Assembly: GCA_002404605.1 (NCBI GenBank)
Contig: DHKA01000035.1
Coordinates: 1 to 22,697 of the forward strand
Reading direction: 5' to 3'
DNA length: 22,697 nt
Source: Clostridiales bacterium UBA4706
Lineage (GTDB): Bacteria; Bacillota; Clostridia; Oscillospirales; Oscillospiraceae
Every line of letters starts with the position of its first letter. Within the stretch, counting starts at the first letter, position 1. The notes below the pieces were generated by a model. The model saw only the letters and a program-made list of their open reading frames with translations. It made no database searches and had not been told where the DNA came from. Of the stretch, positions 20,827-22,697 are shown piece after piece. Both the position numbers and the translations under genes were made by a program.

Positions 20827-22697
20827 ATGACAAAGAAACAGAAAAAGATGCTCTGGCGGATCGTCATTACCGCCGCGATGCTCATTGCGCTGCATTTTAT
20901 TCCCATTACCGGCATGGCGCAGCTCATTGCGTACCTCGTCGCCTACGCCGTGATCGGCTACGACATCCTGCGCAAGGCCGGGAAAGGCATTGCAAACGGC
21001 CAGCCGTTCGACGAAAACTTCCTTATGGCGCTTGCCACGCTCGGCGCGTTCTTCCTTGCCATCTGGACGAAGAGCGGCGACTATGTCGAGGGCATCGCCG
21101 TTATGCTGTTCTACCAGATCGGCGAGCTGTTCCAGAGCTACGCCGTCGGCAAGAGCCGCCGCAACATCTCCGCGCTCATGGATATCCGCCCGGACTACGC
21201 GAATATCGAAACGGACGGCAAGCTCGAGCAGGTCGATCCCGACGAGGTCGCCGTCGGCAGCGTGATCGTTGTGCAGCCCGGCGAGAAAGTGCCGCTCGAC
21301 GGCGTCGTCGTCGAGGGCGAAGCGAGCCTCAACACGAGCGCTCTCACCGGCGAGAGCATGCCGCGCGACGTGAAGACCGGCGACGAGATCATCAGCGGGT
21401 GCATCAACATGAACGGCGTGCTGAAGATCCGCACGACGAAGGAATTCGGCGAATCCACCGTCTCCAAGATCCTCGACCTTGTCGAGAACGCCAGCTCGCG
21501 CAAGTCCCGTTCCGAGGCGTTCATTTCCCGATTTGCGAAGGTGTATACGCCGTCGGTGTGCGGCGCGGCACTCGTACTTGGCATCGCGGTGCCGCTCATC
21601 CGGCTCGCCTGCGGCGCGGCCGCCAACTGGACGGACTGGATCTACCGCGCTCTCACGTTCCTTGTTGTGAGCTGCCCGTGCGCGCTCGTTATCAGCATCC
21701 CGCTGAGCTTCTTTGCGGGCATCGGCGGCGCGAGCCACGAGGGTATCCTCATCAAGGGCTCAAACTATCTTGAAGCGCTCTCGGACGCGAAATATCTCGT
21801 ATTCGATAAGACCGGCACGCTCACGCAGGGCGTGTTTGAAGTGACCGCCGTGCACCACAGCACGCTTGAAGAAGCGGAACTTCTTGAATATGCTGCGCTC
21901 GCCGAGTGCGCCTCGTCGCACCCGATCAGCAAGAGCCTCCAGAAGGCTTACGGCAAGGGGATCGACCGCAGCCGCGTCTCCGATATCGAGGAGATCAGCG
22001 GCTATGGCATCACTGCCGTGGTGGACGGCCGCACCGTCGCTGCGGGCAACGCCAAGCTGATGAAAAAGCTCGGCATTGAAGCCATCGAGTGCCACAGCGT
22101 CGGCACGATCATCCATATGGCGATCGACGGCAAGTACGCCGGCCACATCGTCATCTCCGACGTGCCGAAGCCGCACGCGAAAGAGACGATCGCCGCACTC
22201 AAAAAATGCGGCGTGAAAAAGACCGTTATGCTCACCGGCGATACGAAGCGCGTGGCCGACCAGGTCGCGTCCGAGCTTGGCGTGGACGAGGTCCGCAGCG
22301 AGCTTCTCCCGGGGGATAAGGTCGCCGAGGTCGAAAAGCTCCTCGCGGCGAAAGGGCCGCACGAGCAGCTCGCCTTCGTCGGCGACGGCATCAACGACGC
22401 CCCGGTGCTCGCCCGCGCTGATGTCGGCATAGCGATGGGCGGCCTCGGCTCCGACGCCGCCATCGAGGCCGCCGACGTGGTCCTGATGGACGACAAGCCG
22501 TCTAAGGTCGCCGCGGCCATCCGCATAGCCCGTCACACCCTGAAAATCGCAAATGAGAACGTCTGGTTTGCGATTTCTGTCAAGGTAGCCGTCCTCATCC
22601 TCGCCGGCTTCGGACTCGCCACGATGTGGATGGCAGTCTTCGCCGACGTCGGAGTCACCGTCCTCGCGGTTCTCAACGCCATGCGGACGCTGCGAAG
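20827..22697 (+). CDS. P1B-type heavy-metal ATPase, zinc/cadmium/lead class (3' end cut)
   Basis: 623 residues visible; the frame is still open at the window edge and probably only a few residues are missing. It exports metal cations from the cytoplasm using ATP. Seen in order: two N-terminal membrane segments, the actuator TGES, the membrane metal site CPC (283-285), phosphorylation site DKTGTLT (Asp327), the HP motif (His365), the MLTGD segment and GDGINDAP (from 519). In the last membrane segments Lys of ISVKVAVL and Asp of ADVGVTVL match the residues that, with CPC, define the ZntA/CadA class. The usual N-terminal HMA domain is absent and supplied by the gene before it. AGGAGG lies 9 bases before ATG 20827. 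Confidence 0.95.
   Translation, partial: MTKKQKKMLWRIVITAAMLIALHFIPITGMAQLIAYLVAYAVIGYDILRKAGKGIANGQPFDENFLMALATLGAFFLAIWTKSGDYVEGIAVMLFYQIGELFQSYAVGKSRRNISALMDIRPDYANIETDGKLEQVDPDEVAVGSVIVVQPGEKVPLDGVVVEGEASLNTSALTGESMPRDVKTGDEIISGCINMNGVLKIRTTKEFGESTVSKILDLVENASSRKSRSEAFISRFAKVYTPSVCGAALVLGIAVPLIRLACGAAANWTDWIYRALTFLVVSCPCALVISIPLSFFAGIGGASHEGILIKGSNYLEALSDAKYLVFDKTGTLTQGVFEVTAVHHSTLEEAELLEYAALAECASSHPISKSLQKAYGKGIDRSRVSDIEEISGYGITAVVDGRTVAAGNAKLMKKLGIEAIECHSVGTIIHMAIDGKYAGHIVISDVPKPHAKETIAALKKCGVKKTVMLTGDTKRVADQVASELGVDEVRSELLPGDKVAEVEKLLAAKGPHEQLAFVGDGINDAPVLARADVGIAMGGLGSDAAIEAADVVLMDDKPSKVAAAIRIARHTLKIANENVWFAISVKVAVLILAGFGLATMWMAVFADVGVTVLAVLNAMRTLR

Overview
The window looks like chromosomal DNA from a fairly GC-rich Clostridia member, most likely a gut Oscillospirales-type anaerobe. 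The pointers are strong AGGAGG ribosome sites with occasional TTG and GTG starts, a Firmicutes-type walJ-rlmH pair, a tmRNA whose tag ends like that of Bacillus, heterodimeric ABC exporter genes under MarR control, and a short mobile repeat of a kind I associate with this group. The placement is inference; no rRNA or phylogenetic marker comparison was possible.

Left part (1-7012, almost all minus strand). A MarR regulator and two ABC exporter half-transporters form one operon behind a consensus promoter with a perfect palindrome at the expected transcription start. A stand-alone methyltransferase follows with its own promoter and terminator. Then comes a trans-translation cluster: a small unknown gene, smpB, a cyclophilin and ssrA (tmRNA, 5176-5539, minus strand). 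Folded repeats flank ssrA on both sides. One of them contains an 18-base copy of the tmRNA 3' end.

Central part (7155-17085, plus strand). A Nudix hydrolase is followed by a tightly packed run: murA, walJ-like, rlmH, a DUF2007-like gene, a phosphohexose mutase and a cyclophilin-like lipoprotein, ending in a terminator. A DUF1002-like secreted protein, a DegV protein, fumC and an unknown membrane protein follow. Many neighbours overlap by 4 to 19 bases or nearly touch, so translation is probably coupled.

Right part (17086-22697). A 134-base MITE-like element sits directly after a stop codon and may supply the -35 box for a 36-residue Tyr-rich protein. A 68-residue protein follows. A GltS-like symporter is overlapped by its MarR regulator on the minus strand. 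The window ends with a divergent metal-resistance locus: an unusual ArsR-AraC fusion regulator (minus), facing a free-standing HMA-domain protein and a P1B-type ATPase that lacks its own HMA domain (plus). Their promoters share one palindromic -10 box. The ATPase runs off the end of the window.

No CRISPR array, prophage, transposase gene or rRNA was seen. The best candidates for something under-described are the ArsR-AraC/HMA/ATPase control region, the tmRNA 3'-end duplication with its cruciform-like repeat, and the MITE with its downstream small gene.
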